NCBI GenBank assembly: GCA_002077045.2
Contig: KZ111145.1
Coordinates: forward strand, 1,376,078 to 1,440,077
Length of the DNA: 64,000 bases
DNA from: Rachicladosporium sp. CCFEE 5018
Taxonomy: Eukaryota > Ascomycota > Dothideomycetes > Cladosporiales > Cladosporiaceae
Direction: 5' to 3'
Position numbers and translations under genes: made by a program. This document shows positions 39,775 to 51,779 of the stretch, in pieces (within the stretch, counting starts at the first letter, position 1; each line of letters starts with the position of its first letter). Under the pieces are notes generated by a model, which had not been told where the DNA came from, did not search any database, and worked only from the letters and a program-made list of their open reading frames with translations.

Positions 39775-41540
39775 TCATTCCAGTCTTAGCCCTCGGATAG
39801 TTACCCATTCCTGCTTCGCACTCTCCAGCACCTGCGTAGCCAGCTGACCCGATGTAAGTCGTGCAAGCATCTCCTCCATATTCCTCAGCCGCTCCTGCGT
39901 GCTCGCATACTCCTGCTCCACGCGCTGAATTCTCTCATCCTTGTCCTGGTTCTCTTGTCGTAGACGTGCCAGCTCGCTTTCGACGTCCGAAGTCACGCTC
40001 GTGGGACTTGTGATATCCTGCCGCCGCCGCTTTGTCGATATGATGGGATATGCGGGCGACTCCGCAGTCAGCTGGTCGTCGATCGATGCTCCGTCTGAGT
40101 AGCGACCGCCCGCGGTAGGATCACCGGCTTCTGCTCCAGGAAGGGCGTCTGAAGCCGTTTGGCGCAGTTGCGCTGCTGCGTCGGGTGAGGTGACGCTGTG
40201 CACGCGGCGGAGATGCTCGTTCAAATTCTCTTTGCGAGTGAAACCTTTGCCTGTCGTGCGTTTGCAGCCGGCGATATGGCAGCGAAGCTGTTCTCTGGGT
40301 CCGCCGTGCTTACCGTGGACCTCGCGCTCGTGCCGTAGAAGGCCGCCGGAGTATGTGAAGCCTTGCAGCTTCGCACATTGGGGTTGCGGGCAGGTATATG
40401 GTCTGTCGTGCTTGTCCATGTGTTTGCTGGGAGGGATGTTAGCAATGTGTCAATGAGACAGGGAAATAGAGCACTGGACCCACCTCCACTCGCACTTCCG
40501 GTCAAAGGTCTGTCCAACGCACTCATCCGAGTGATTGCAGTAGTACTTGTGGTCTGCGGTCATAGGAGGAGTGGGTCGCTTGATCGTCTTCGCTCGCGTG
40601 CCATCATCTGCACTTTGCGAGAGTTCACGCTCCTGTTCGTACGCTGGCTGCTCGAGTTGCTCGTGTTGCTGTTCGAGATGCTGCGCGTGAGGCTGCCCAT
40701 ATGGCAGCTCGACTGGCATGGCTTGCTGTTGCATGTCCTGCTGTTGCATCTGGGTGAAGGACCGCTTTCTGCTCAGTTCAGGTCCAGGCGAACGACTTGG
40801 CGACCTCTGTGCAATGATGGGTTGCGGAACGTGATTGCCATTCAGCGTGCCGCCGAACGCCTCAAGTTCTCTGAATTGGGACGCAGTAGCGTCTTGCTGC
40901 TCCATCGGTGGCTCCATTCCTATGCTGTGTCTATGAGCGCGTTGAGGAGTGAGATATTGTTCCTGAGGCTGAAGAAAAGGCGACGATGTGTGGTAAGACG
41001 TCGATGATGAGGGATGTGAGCCTTGTTGTTGCAGGCTGTAGGGACTGTTGGGGAAATCGGTGATGACTGCAATTGTAGGCACCTGACCTCGCTGGTTCAG
41101 TGGCGAACTGCGAAAACCAGAGTTTTCAAGCCCCGTCGCGTTCTGCGCTGGCTGCGCGCCCTGCTGATGCAGCGACCACACGCCGGCTGTCCCGTGACTG
41201 GATGGCCACACTGCAGTATCAGCTTGCTGCGTACCGCCGTATGCGTTGTACAGATCGGTTTGAGCCGGCTGATGTTGGCCTAAGGTGAGGCCTTGGTTCT
41301 CAGGCCGCCGCCAGTCGGGTTGTGACGTGGGCGTCGGCTGTGCAGTGTACGTTATATTTGTATTAGCCACGCCTAGATTCTGTGGCGGACCTGTAGCCTG
41401 ACGCGTCTGATGACTAGCACCTGTTTAGAGTCAGTATATGCGAGGCGTAGGCAACTGGTACGCGTAGGGGGTGACTCACGGAGGTGTCGAGAGTGGGAGC
41501 GAGGTTGCGTGCCCAAGGGTGGCTGAGGCATCCGCGCCAT
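39775..41540 (-). CDS. C2H2 zinc-finger transcription factor with C-terminal coiled coil
   Basis: The gene is complement(join(39775..40426, 40484..41420, 41480..41540)), 549 residues. Introns are 59 bp (GTGAGT..CAG) and 57 bp (GTGGGT..CAG). The second sits inside the first finger and its removal gives CEWSKHMDKHDRPYTC. I start at ATG 41540 (MARMPQPPLGTQ); a GTG at 41370 is not a start. About 300 residues of Gln/Ser/Pro-rich activation-type sequence precede the zinc fingers: CNHSDEC..H, CPQPQCAKLQG..H, and CHIAGCKRTTGKGF..H. The C-terminus has a helical segment rich in Glu, Arg and Gln (ELARLRQENQDKDERIQRVE), likely a coiled coil for dimerisation. Target genes cannot be inferred. Confidence 0.85.
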
Positions 41541-41719
41541 CGATGCGGCTAGCGTCGCCGGTGCCGCCGGGTCTTGGCGAAAGCCAAAGTCTGGATTTAC
41601 GAAGACTCAAGTCAGTATATGTTCTCCGTCCGGTTGTTCTGCTCGCATGAAAGTGCTCATCGACATGTGCTAACACGACGACACGCGCCAGCCAGCACGC
41701 TCATGATGCAAGAACAATG

Positions 41720-42848
41720 TCAATACCGCGAATGCGGCCTCCGTCGAGGGAAGGCACCGGCTAACTCACCTATATTGTTTTGCTGCTGCAATCTCCACTG
41801 GAAGAGTTGCGCAGCCTGATCACCTGGAAAGACAATACGATTTGGCGCAGTCTCGAAAAGATTCATGTTGGAGTCCCAATGGTAGAACGCCAGGAACATC
41901 CAACACACGCCCCACAAAATTACCAGCGAAGGCTTAATATTCCAGGGCCATGTAGTGGACAGAGGATGTCTGACGTCTGGATACTCGAAGAACCACTCCT
42001 TGCAGTAGCGGTCGTGGTCTTTCTGGCACTCAGCGATGTGCTTTCTGAGCAGCTCTCCGCAAAGATCGAGTAGCTCGATTAGTAAGCAGTTGAGCTGTTG
42101 CTGGAGGCACAGTAGCAGATGCTCGAGGTTAGCAATGTAAGTGAAGTCGAGTATTGGGTCTGCCGTGCCTTTGCCTGCTGGGAAGGCAGATGCGGACGTA
42201 TGTGCTGGGGCAATGCGGCGGAGGGTGTCCAGCAAGTCCTTCACTACAACCTGGAGATGTCGAAGATACTTCAGTGGAGTGAGGTCGATAGTGAAGTCGG
42301 CACTGCGGTCGAGGAACTTGGTGTTGTTACTTGCAACCTCCTTCAGCGACAATTTGTGTGACTTCACTGGTGACTCGAGCTCAAACAGTAACCTATTGTA
42401 CCGTTAGCTATTGCCTACTATACTGCTATTGCCATTGATCTACTCACTCGTCGATCCGCTTCCTGACGGGATCCTCGTCAAGAACACGATCACGTGCCCT
42501 CGCCCTGATACCTCTCGGCTCTTTCCCAAGATACCTGTCGATCTGCTCAAACGCTTGTCTCTCAGACTCACTCGCGATCGCTGTTCCGCTCTCGAGCTGC
42601 GAATGCGCCTTCACCCGCTTCCTAAACCCATTCACCAGGGCAAGTAACTTGGTGGCCGCGTATAGCGACGGCGCAGTAGATGACGACGACGACGACGACG
42701 TCTTGGTAAACGAAGAGAGTAATGATCTGACACTGTCGTGATCGGCAGACAAGACTTCCGAGTCGCAAACCGAGAGCGAAGAAGCGCGAGCAGGCGAATC
42801 GCTGCCTGTGCTCAGTATATCTAAAGCCATGGCTCGCGATGCAAGCAT
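41720..42848 (-). CDS. Unrecognised protein with one likely membrane segment
   Basis: The gene is complement(join(41720..42392, 42448..42848)), 357 residues as modelled. The 55-bp intron (GTGAGT..TAG) joins RKRIDE to LLFELESPVK. The N-terminus is Ser-rich; the middle is helical and Leu-rich (LLLCLQQQLNCLLIELLDLC). A hydrophobic segment (PSLVILWGVCWMFLAFYHW) near residue 300 may cross or sit in a membrane. ATG 42848 or 42830 could be the start. The 3' end is uncertain: a GTGAGT at the codon after QQQNNI could instead splice to 41676 and continue to 41476, overlapping exon 1 of the zinc-finger gene on the same strand. I do not recognise the family. Confidence 0.6.
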
Positions 42849-43802
42849 CGGCTTGCGAGAGGAAAGGGTATAGGAAACGGAGAGAGTTCGCGACGCCGAG
42901 AACGACTGCGGTGCGAGTCGAGGCGCAGTGCAGGGCTATGTACTGGTGGCATTGCGCGCTGCCTTACTTACATCATGCTACTGAGGCCGTCGTTCGCTAC
43001 GCGGAAACCCGGGCGCTTGTGGCTCAGGACTCCGGTGAAGAGAGATGGCTGAGTTGTGTGCCTTGCAGGCAGACGTGCAGCTAGTGCTGCATGATGACAG
43101 AGCATTGCTATGGCATGTGAGCCTGAGATGGTGGCTGAGGCTTTCAATGGTAGAAGAATCAGTGCCTCGTGCGAGTGTTCTTCGATAGCGTCGCGGCTGT
43201 GCTGCATAGTGGCTTAAGCACGGTCCTGGGAGGCCGCCCGCGGTTCACCTCACGTCCTCGTGTTGGTGGGCAGTCAGTCGAACAGATTCTTACGCTAGGG
43301 ATTGCAGCCTGTGCCGTGAGAGCCACTTTATCATCATGTCGTTGCGCGACTTATTGGCCCGCTGATTGCATTGTACTGGTTCGCCACCAGGGCATTGGGG
43401 GACTGAGGCAGGCACGCGAAACAGCCCGCACCTGCGCTCTCTTCCGTCTTGCTAAGGTTCACATTTACAGTACAGCATAGTTCACGACGCTAGTGCTCAA
43501 GCAAGGACAAGCTAATGGATTCCACTACCCTGACAGCAATTCACAAATGCCACCTCGCTGGCTATGCAGTTCTAAACCCTTAGACCCTTCCCGAAGCTAA
43601 CACCAGATCCCTCAACGTGAAAAGCGCTCACATTGCAGCGCAAGCAAAGCAAGTCACGCCCATCGACTCATCCACATCATGCCCTTAAACGCCTCCCAGG
43701 AACCCAGGAAACACTACGAAAGCTCGCCGCCCCCTGTCCCGCGCAAAGGGGTATTCGGAATGCTCCCATCGCTTGCCACGCCAAGAATCATCATCGTTGA
43801 CT
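42849..43802. other. Intergenic region, no gene seen
   Basis: About 950 bp between the start of the unrecognised gene and the stop of CDC14, both on the minus strand. Frames are short and without motifs. Confidence 0.45.
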
Positions 43803-45973
43803 TCAGGATGCCTTGTGACTGCCTCGTAGCGCTTGCACACCAACGCTTCCAACGCGCCCACTTGTCTTCCGCACCGAAGTCTTACCCTCAGTGCTGCGTC
43901 TACTGGGCGAGGACCTCTTACCAATGCTCAGCGTTCCGACGCCGCTGCCGGAGCGGACATTGGGAGTCTTGGGCCTGATCGGGCTGGAGATGCGATCTGC
44001 CATTGGCAGGTCAAGGTCATCTGCGGCGGCAGGGCGGTTCTCCTCGTCACTCGTGTCCGTGAGTCCGTTCCACTTTGTTGTCGTGGTCGTGGTCGTGGTG
44101 CAGGAGATTGCGCGACGCTTGCCGCTGCGACTGACTGGCGATATTGAGTGGGAGGCTTTGCGGCCGAGCATTCCCAGAGCGTACTCAGATTCGCTTTCGC
44201 TGGCATCCACACCTATGGTCGAGCGCTGCATGGTGATAACCTCTGAGTCTGGACGGTGGTCGAAGGGCTTGTTCTCCGCCATGATCTTACGCGTGCTGTA
44301 GAGCTTGCTGGTCTTGCGCGGTTGTCCAGGTGTAGGCGCAGGTAGGTTTTCGTCTGCAACGCCGAGTCCGGACTTTACGTCGTCTGATGATGTGTAGGGC
44401 GGTGGTGCGGTGGTGGCATGCTCGTTGTTCGTGATCTCACCAAGCGCTGCACGGCGAGCACTACCATGCTGGCGGTCGGCATTCGGTGGCGTGAAGGTTT
44501 GTCCGTTACTTGCCATACGGCGCGCTGACTGTGAAACGCGATGTGGTGTTGCTGGCTGAACCGACGCTATGATCTTCTCGCGCATGGTGTCCTCGTACCA
44601 CCACTCCCGGAATGTGCCTTGGTTGAGGTGTAGCCAGTGCTGCTGCGGGCCGACAACCATACCTGGACGCATAAAGCGCATGAAGGCGATCATCTCATTC
44701 GCTGTGAAGCCATGGCGGTAGATAAGGTATGCGCCGATGAGGCACCCTGTGCGGCCCAGTCCAGCCTTGCAGTGGACAGCGATGCCCTTCTTCCTCTCAA
44801 TCATGCCGTGCGCAAGATTGACAAACTTCCGCACCAGGCTCAGCGGTGGGCATGTGCCGTCGTCAAAGATCATGTCCAAATGCTTGATGCCAAGCGCTGT
44901 GAAGTATGAAGGCGAGTACAGCTCCGAGTTCAGACGAACCACAAGTCCGATGCCGCGCTCGACGAAGTGCTCGAGCACATTCTTGAATGGCCCGGGTAGG
45001 TTCTTGTCTTTGTGTACAGCGTTCAGAGTTGTCGGGAGCTCGTTGTAGAGCGGATCGGATGGCTTGATTACATGGATAGGCTGATGCTGCGGGCTGGCGA
45101 AGGCGAGGAAGCTGGGCGTGATCCAGTTGAAGTCGCCTTGATCCACGCGCTCGAAGCGCTCGTACTCCTCTAGGCAGAACTCCTTGAGCCCGACTAGTCC
45201 CTCTTCTCTTGCTTTCCACACTCCATACACCACATCCTGTATTGTGAGCGAGTAGTCTGCTTGGCTGTAGCCAGCGTCGCGGAAAGGCATGCATGGCGGG
45301 TCCATCTGTGCGATAGGTGCAAGTGCGAGATGAGGTGGCCATGACTGGATGAGGACCATGTATGTGGCGAGTATACATGCGGCATTTGCTCGACCTAGCA
45401 ATGATGTCAGCATCCGATGGAAGATTACATCCCCACTACATGTGATCACTTACTCCGCGAATCCGCATTACTCCAGAATACCACTGGCCTGTTGTCTGAG
45501 TCCTGCTTGCCAAGCACCTCGTGCAATTGGACTGCAAAGCGGTACAGGTGTCCAATGTGGAGTGGACCGAAGTCCGCGTGAAAAGCATTGTACAACAAGG
45601 TCCGATCGATAGTGAAATAGATAGGTGGTGGTCCAACCTGAGGCACTCCTTGTGGTCCTATCTGTGCTCTGGCAGACCTCTTGCTGGGCGATCTCGACTG
45701 CTTCGAAGCCGGGTACGGGAAGGGTGTGCTCTCATCTGGCGCGTGTGTGTATGAGGCAAGGTAGAGTCGGTCTTCATAGTGCAAGATACTTGCGTCAGAT
45801 CTGGGGTGCTGAGGACGTATATAAGTTGCGCGCAGTGGCGAGAGATCTGGGATTGGATCGCTCGCTACACTCGCTTGTTGAGGCTCACCAGCAATGTACT
45901 CGATGACCTGCCCGTAGCTTGTCAAGGTCGAAGCTGCCTCTGACGCTGCGGACAGCCGGCCTGCTTGAGGCAT
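43803..45973 (-). CDS. CDC14: Cdc14 dual-specificity protein phosphatase
   Basis: The gene is complement(join(43803..45394, 45454..45973)), 703 residues. The 59-bp intron (GTAAGT..TAG) joins WSNADSR to SRANAACILATYMVLI. The N-terminal DSP-like domain and the catalytic domain are both present. The active-site loop is HCKAGLGRTG, with the nucleophilic Cys near residue 382, followed by IAFMRFMRPGMVVGPQQHW. The N-terminal half carries an insertion of roughly 70 residues (Pro/Ser-rich), so the catalytic Cys lies further along than in yeast. The C-terminal about 250 residues are basic and Ser-rich, as usual for nucleolar retention and export control. From family knowledge Cdc14 reverses Cdk phosphorylation at mitotic exit and cytokinesis. 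Only one copy is in the window. Confidence 0.93.
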
Positions 45974-46715
45974 AGTGCCTGTCTACAATGGCTATGATAT
46001 TTGGTCTCGTGATCGATGTGATAGCAATGTAGTGCGATAGTGATCTCCGGGGATGCTCGGGGATGGAGCGAGTTCGATGCACGAGGAGGGGTTGAAGCAG
46101 CCAGGACAGCGCGCCGCTATGAATGCGTCCGGAGGAGAATGGTGGACGATGTTATTGTAGCGAACAGTCTAGATATCTTGTGTCGTCTACGCCTTGTCGA
46201 TGCGCTAGTGATGTTATGATGAGCACGGATGCAGGTACAAGCCCCCAGCAACGCCCCACAATGGTACGAGCCGACCCGGTGACAGTATCTCGAAGGCAGA
46301 GCACAGTTCTCTCAATCACCATACAGGACAGTCAGCAGAGCAACCCTCGTTATGCGTTGTGTCTGTGCAGAAATCGTCCGCATCTCGGAGTCTTGATCAA
46401 ACGAAGTTGCAGCACTTGAATTGGAAGGAACGCTGTGGACTTAGCGCATCGACGGCCGCCCACTCCTTCGAAAATCAGATCTCTGTGCTCATCTGTCCAC
46501 AGACTCACATTCGACATCTATCCGAAAGGTGCCGCATAGAAAGCCCCTCAGCTTAAATCGACTGCCACGGATAGTCTCGTCTCTCATCGATCTAGTAGCT
46601 GCTCAATTTCGCCGCGGCCGTGGGAGAAGTAGCTCTGACGTCCTGTCATATCCCTGGAGAAGCACAGGCAATTCACCACTGACACCGACTCTGCTGACTC
46701 GAATACTACTCTACG
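45974..46715. other. Divergent intergenic region between CDC14 and the SET gene
   Basis: 742 bp between two starts pointing apart. It should hold both promoters. A short frame at 46123-46419 has no support. Confidence 0.4.
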
Positions 46716-47003
46716 ATGATACGCGCTGGAAAAGCTGCCGGATGGCTGCATCTGACGCCTGAAGCATTTCGCATATGGGCGTCGATGAGCGGCGCACAAT
46801 TTCACGAGGTCAAGTCAAGTAGTCTTCCCGGACGTGGCGGTGCCTTGCTAGCCTCTCGTGCGGTACAGAACTCAGCAGATGGCGCGGAGTGCCTCTTGAC
46901 AGTCCACAAAGATCTCATCTTGTCCATAGAGACTATCCGAGAGCACGCAAAGTCAGATCGGGATTTCAGAGAAGTACTAGAGAGCCTGGGAGACTTTGGA
47001 AGG
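46716..47003 (+). CDS. N-terminal exon of a SET-domain (lysine methyltransferase-like) protein
   Basis: 96 codons from ATG 46716, ending at a GTAGGT donor (47004), 19 bases before the second gap. The segment around GRGGALLASRAV followed by LLTVHKDLILSIETIREHAK resembles the start of the SET domain in RMS1/Rkm-type protein methyltransferases, in which a Gly-rich strand precedes the helix. The rest of the gene is missing because the contig ends, so catalytic residues cannot be checked. The assignment is by pattern resemblance and is tentative. Confidence 0.5.
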
Positions 47004-47022
47004 GTAGGTCATTTCTCGTGAT

Positions 47023-47122
47023 NNNNNNNNNNNNNNNNNNNNNNNNNNNNNNNNNNNNNNNNNNNNNNNNNNNNNNNNNNNNNNNNNNNNNNNNNNNNNN
47101 NNNNNNNNNNNNNNNNNNNNNN
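47023..47122. other. Assembly gap, 100 N
   Basis: Exactly 100 N. Left of it is the SET-gene intron; right of it is the inside of the LIM gene, beginning exactly 100 bp before the site where contigs 2 and 3 diverge. Confidence 1.
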
Positions 47123-47438
47123 TCCTAGGTGGTGGCTGCGAAGTCCCTGACCCGATGGTGGGAGCTCTGACCCTTGTCTGCGGCGTCGCCTGCTGACTTG
47201 GGTATGCGATTGGACTGGGCATGGCTGGCGCTTTGTGTCCATTCGCATTCATCTGGCGGAGAGTGAAGGGATCGCTCAAGCTGGAGGGAGCCGCTCGAGG
47301 TGATATCGGTCCATCGCGGCAGATGTGCTCGCCCATGGATGCTATCTCAATCTCTTTCCCGCAGTTCGAACATTTGATCGCGGGCAGGAAGCTAGCCGGT
47401 CGTCCGCCGCCTGCGGACAAAGCCGCTGCCAGAGACAT
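47123..47438 (-). CDS. LIM-domain protein, N-terminal fragment in contig 3
   Basis: The first 105 codons of the LIM gene (start ATG 47438) up to the gap. It contains the N-terminal Cys/His motif. It differs from 18312-20918 at two residues I noticed (Asp for Asn at SLSNPF, Asn for Ser at MNASGH). The truncation is an assembly edge. Confidence 0.85.
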
Positions 47439-49584
47439 GGCCGTTGTGGTGTAGCGGTCGTTCAAGCAGGAGCACTTCAGCTGTGCTGTGTCGCTAGCAT
47501 TGCTGATCAAGGCGGGGATTTCGCGCGAGCAAATCCGTACGAGACCGCGGCCAGTCGCGAGGTCGCCTAGGAAGGTCCTAGTCGGGTCTTCGCCGGTCCG
47601 AGTATTCTAGGTCCACACCGCAAGTCGTAAAGGATCAATTACCGCTACCAGCAGGGCCGTGAAAGATGCAAGAACGCTATCAAATTGAACAGCAGCAATA
47701 GAAAAACAGCGACCGCAGCATCGAGATCGTGATGCTAAGGTTCGAAGGGAAGCACGGCAGGCTGAAGAGGCGCGAGGATAAGAATGGACATGCGACTAGA
47801 TAGGGACATGATGCGAGCGCCACGAACGGCGAGAAGGCGTGTAGCAATGGATCGACATGGGCAGTTGGCGGCGGTCAACAAGACGGGCGCTTCGATTGTT
47901 CGGCTCAGGGTAGCGGTGCTTCGTTGTGGGTGGTCCCGAAGCAGTGCGCTATGTGAAATGAGATGGACAATGCGCGACTTACCCCTGGCGTCTGGCTTGA
48001 CGTGTGCTCGTGCATTGGCTCGAGTATATCGATGTGATGGGTCCTGATTAGCTGGAATCGTGCCTATCAGCGATTCTTCATCTACGCGTGACCGGTAGTC
48101 GAGCGAGTGTCGTTGAAGAATCGATCTGCCGTGCGATAGAGATGCCATGTGCTTGATGAGGTCTCCAGATTCTGCCCTTGGCAAGCTTCCCCTGCCCAGC
48201 CGTATGCAATGCAGCAGCGGCAGCGGCTCGTCGCGCAACCGCTTGGCCGGATGGCGACAAATTCTCCGGCGAACGATATAATCGACAATACTTGCCTTTT
48301 CCATCTTGTCCTTGACCTTCTCCCACAGCGATGAAGCATTACTGGCAACCACTGGAGCTCCGAGAGAAATCAAGATCGACTCCCGCGAGGTTTCAGGTGG
48401 CTCGACGAGTCCACGAGCAGACCATATAGCCCCAGACCCCCTCAAGATGGCGCCACGGCCGCACCCAACCCACATATGCACAGACGCGAGCGAGACATAT
48501 CAAGCTCAGGCCATCACGACAATCAAGCTATGACCCTCTCAATACTGTGGATGAACTTGAAACTTTTGCGTTGCAGATGCCAAGAGATATCTCCATGATC
48601 TCCACGACATCGGGCTGTCGACGGTGCGCCAACACTGCCATGGTGATTGTCGACCCGGCAGATCGCTCGGTGATGAGGCCGTTGAGACAGCGGGCATCAT
48701 GCTGCTTACGTAGACTGCAAGAATAGGTGAGTTCGCAACGGCTTTCTGAAATTTGGTAGCGGGCTGGTGGTGGCGTCTTTGGCAAGGCTCGAAATAGAGC
48801 GATTGTTCACGAGTCGACTGTCATCACGATCGTGGTCCCATGCTCATCGTGCGCTTGAGTTCCCGAGTCGGCGAGTTGTAGATGTAAATGTTCCGGACAG
48901 CGGTGGCCACATTATTTGCGCATGTGTTGCAGAACTGCCTAGACCCCGTTTGCGGGTACCAAGATCATGCAGACAGACGACGTCGAATTACATGCGGAGA
49001 CAGTCGAGCGGTGCCAGAAAAGCAGTGCTCACATCAGAGGACTGATCGCAGGAGTGCAACATTGTCGCCGCATTGCTAGGACTCTCGTTTCAAACCGCTG
49101 AAGGCTATCAAGCTCAAGCCTGGACTCCCAGATCTCAATGAAGGTCGAGGGCATACCAGTGTCGTCTGACGAACTTGAGAAGAGCTCAAGTCACAGCGGA
49201 TCCGAACGACTCGACTGGCACATCTGCCATGATTTGACCGTGCCACGGGCAGTCTACACTGATGTTGGCCCACGATGAGTCTCATGCTGTCAGTCCGGAG
49301 GACTCTCGCAATGGGCAGGCAGCTGGCTTAATGCGCCGACTCAGACGCGGTCAAGTGAGGGGGCTGCCAATGACGGGACGAAGCTGGAGTGAGTGATCAC
49401 AGTGAGTGAGGACAAGCTAGTAGATAGTCATATGCGCCTTGCTCTACAAGTACACGGTAAGTCGCGCGAGCCACCATCCTCTCACTGCGACTTTACCACT
49501 CCTCTACTACTTCCTTTCACATCATAAGTCAGCACACCCATCGCGCGCACGAAAACACTGATAGCTTGCAACACCACAACAATC
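47439..49584. other. LIM/BTB divergent intergenic region (contig 3), no gene supported
   Basis: The counterpart of 20919-23086. A minus-strand frame at 47735-48481 (248 codons) is open here but is broken up in contig 2, and has no motif. Possible 5' UTR intron signals (GTAAGT near 49458, CAG near 49532) are kept. Confidence 0.4.
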
Positions 49585-51222
49585 ATGGCATCCTTGCTCT
49601 CACCGACAGAGTTGCCAGGGGGAGCACCTCCCCGACAAGACTCGCCCCCGCCAGCACCACCACAATCGCCATCACCATCATCTCCGGAACCGTCAGCCCC
49701 GCTTTCGCCCTTCTACCAGACTGTCCTTGTAGGCGTATCCGCATCAGCACCTGCATGTGCGGCAGTAGTCGAATCGCCATGCCAGACACTGCTCCATTCG
49801 ACGCCTGAAGCGACATCCGAGCCACCATTGCGCCCGATATCTGAGCTGTTGAGCGAGCCGGTGTCAAAGCCGACTTTCCAGCCTCCAGCGGACTTGAGCT
49901 GCGAGCCTGCATGCGAGGGTCCAACCGAAATGATGGCCACGCAGAAACTCATGACTCCGGAAGCGACCCCTCTGCGCGAGATCGAACGTATGCAGAGCGT
50001 GGTGTCCACGACGGAGAAAGAGACGCCTGTGCGTGAGATCGAGCGTATGCAGAGCGTGGTGTCCACGACGGAGAAAGCGACGCCTCTGCGGGAGATCGAG
50101 CACATCCAGAGCGTGATATCCACGACAGAGACAGCAACGCCTGCGCACGAGATTGAGCGTACGGAGAGCGTGGTCCCCATCACAGAGACAGCAACGCCTG
50201 CGCACGAGATCGAGCGAACGGAGAGCGTGGTCTCCATCACAGAGAAAGCGACGCCGGCAGGTCAGAGCGAACCCGTGGAACGGGGGAGGCTGAAGATAGA
50301 GCAAGATGCGCCGGCGTCAGGAGTGAAGATCGCAAAGGTCACGAAGCCAGCAAAGAAGTCTAGCACGCTCAAGCGACCTGCTGAAAGCGAGGCGATGAGC
50401 AGCCGCCCTACCAAACAGAAGTTTATGCAAACCACGGAGTAAGCGCAGACCTTCTCCACGATAGTACAACGACTGACCATTCCCAGCCTCGGCCCACGCA
50501 CGCTCAAGCTCTACACTGAGCATGTATCGAGCAGGGTCCCCAGCACCGTCCACCTCAACCCCCTCGTACGACACTCCGCACTGCTCCAAAGCATCATCGA
50601 TAACGCCGCCCAGTCCGGCACAAAGCCGCTCATCAAAATCGAACCAGAACTCGAGCCCGTGAATGCCGAAAAGCCAGCCCCCACCATCACGCTGATCGGT
50701 GACTCCTTGATCCTTCCTGGCTACGACGTCGATCTCCTAGGCATGTTCAGCAGTTTCGTCTACTCCGGCAAGATCTCCAGTCGCCGCGAAACCGACACGG
50801 ACATCGACACTCCCGAGGATCCGGAATGGTCTAGGCTCTTCAGCGCCTGGACAATGGGCGCCCGGCTCCACTCCACGAGCTTCATGGACGCCGTGAGCGA
50901 TACTATCGTGGCGAAACTGCTCGTCAGCATGATCGCTTCGTCTCTCGACGGGGAGCTCCTCGCTCACGCTGGGCAGGAGTCGGCGATGCGCAGACTATTG
51001 GTGGAGATTGTGGCGCTGGCGTGGACGGATGATAGTTTTGAGCTGGAGAATTTGCGCGCTGGCGACGAGCATTTTCGGGTTATGGTTTTGTTGCTGCTTG
51101 GGAAGACGAGGACGATGACTGCTAAGCCCAGGAAGATGTGGTTTAAGAAGAAAGGACCCTGTGAGTATCACTCGCATGTTGTGAGTGGGGAGCCGTGCTA
51201 CAGGGAGATGTTTGGGCGGTGA
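49585..51222 (+). CDS. BTB/POZ-like protein with 19-residue repeats, intact copy
   Basis: The gene is join(49585..50438, 50487..51222), 529 residues. The 48-bp intron has a GTAAGC donor, an ACTGAC branch site and a CCCAG acceptor. Residues 1-125 are Pro/Ser-rich. Five 19-residue repeats occupy about 127-221. A basic segment with PTKQKF precedes the intron. Exon 2 encodes a BTB-like fold: LGPRTLKLYTEH, then VRHSALLQSIIDNA, then DLLGMFSSFVYSGKI, the usual strand and helix order, followed by a helical C-terminus. From family knowledge BTB domains dimerise and often recruit cullin-3, but many fungal members are uncharacterised. No MATH, Kelch or zinc finger is present. The contig 2 homolog is decayed. 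Confidence 0.72.
49963..50247 (+). repeat. Five tandem 57-bp coding units
   Basis: In-frame units of 19 residues starting at 49963, 50020, 50077, 50134 and 50191. The second unit (ETPVREIERMQSVVSTTEK) is extra relative to the four units at 23465-23692. Confidence 0.9.
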
Positions 51223-51779
51223 TGGGAGGGGGATGAGGATGGTGGTTAGTGAACAGTCCGGATGGCCAGGTGGTCTAAGTGGCTGGCGATAGGCAGCAAC
51301 TACGCCGAGAACAAGAGATACTTCCTTCAGAGTGGCTGCAGGTACCATATGCATGTCCAGAGCAACGAGCCATGCTACAAACGAATACTCCCCAGAGACT
51401 AGATAGGACGGACTGGCGGGACAGGTGTACTGCTGCCAAGCTGGGCCTCGTGGCAGTAGATTGGCATGCAATAAAGGCGAGCCACATTAAATCTCCAGAT
51501 TGCAGTATGCTAAGTCTAGATGCTGTGGTCCTGCTGGATGAATGCTCGATGGTAGCATCCCTAAGTGCGGCTGTTGAACGGAGTGAGCGTCACGTTCCAT
51601 GGTCCGATGTGCTTCGTCCCGTTGCTGCTGTTCCCCAGGAATGATTGCCATTGAAGTCGGCGCGAGTCGTGTAAAGTACCTAATGCCAAGCCCGCCGTTT
51701 AGAGCTCCAACAAAAATCTCGGCTTCACCTTCGCTATCGATTTCTCGATCATCCATTGATACAGCAAAATCCACTCACA

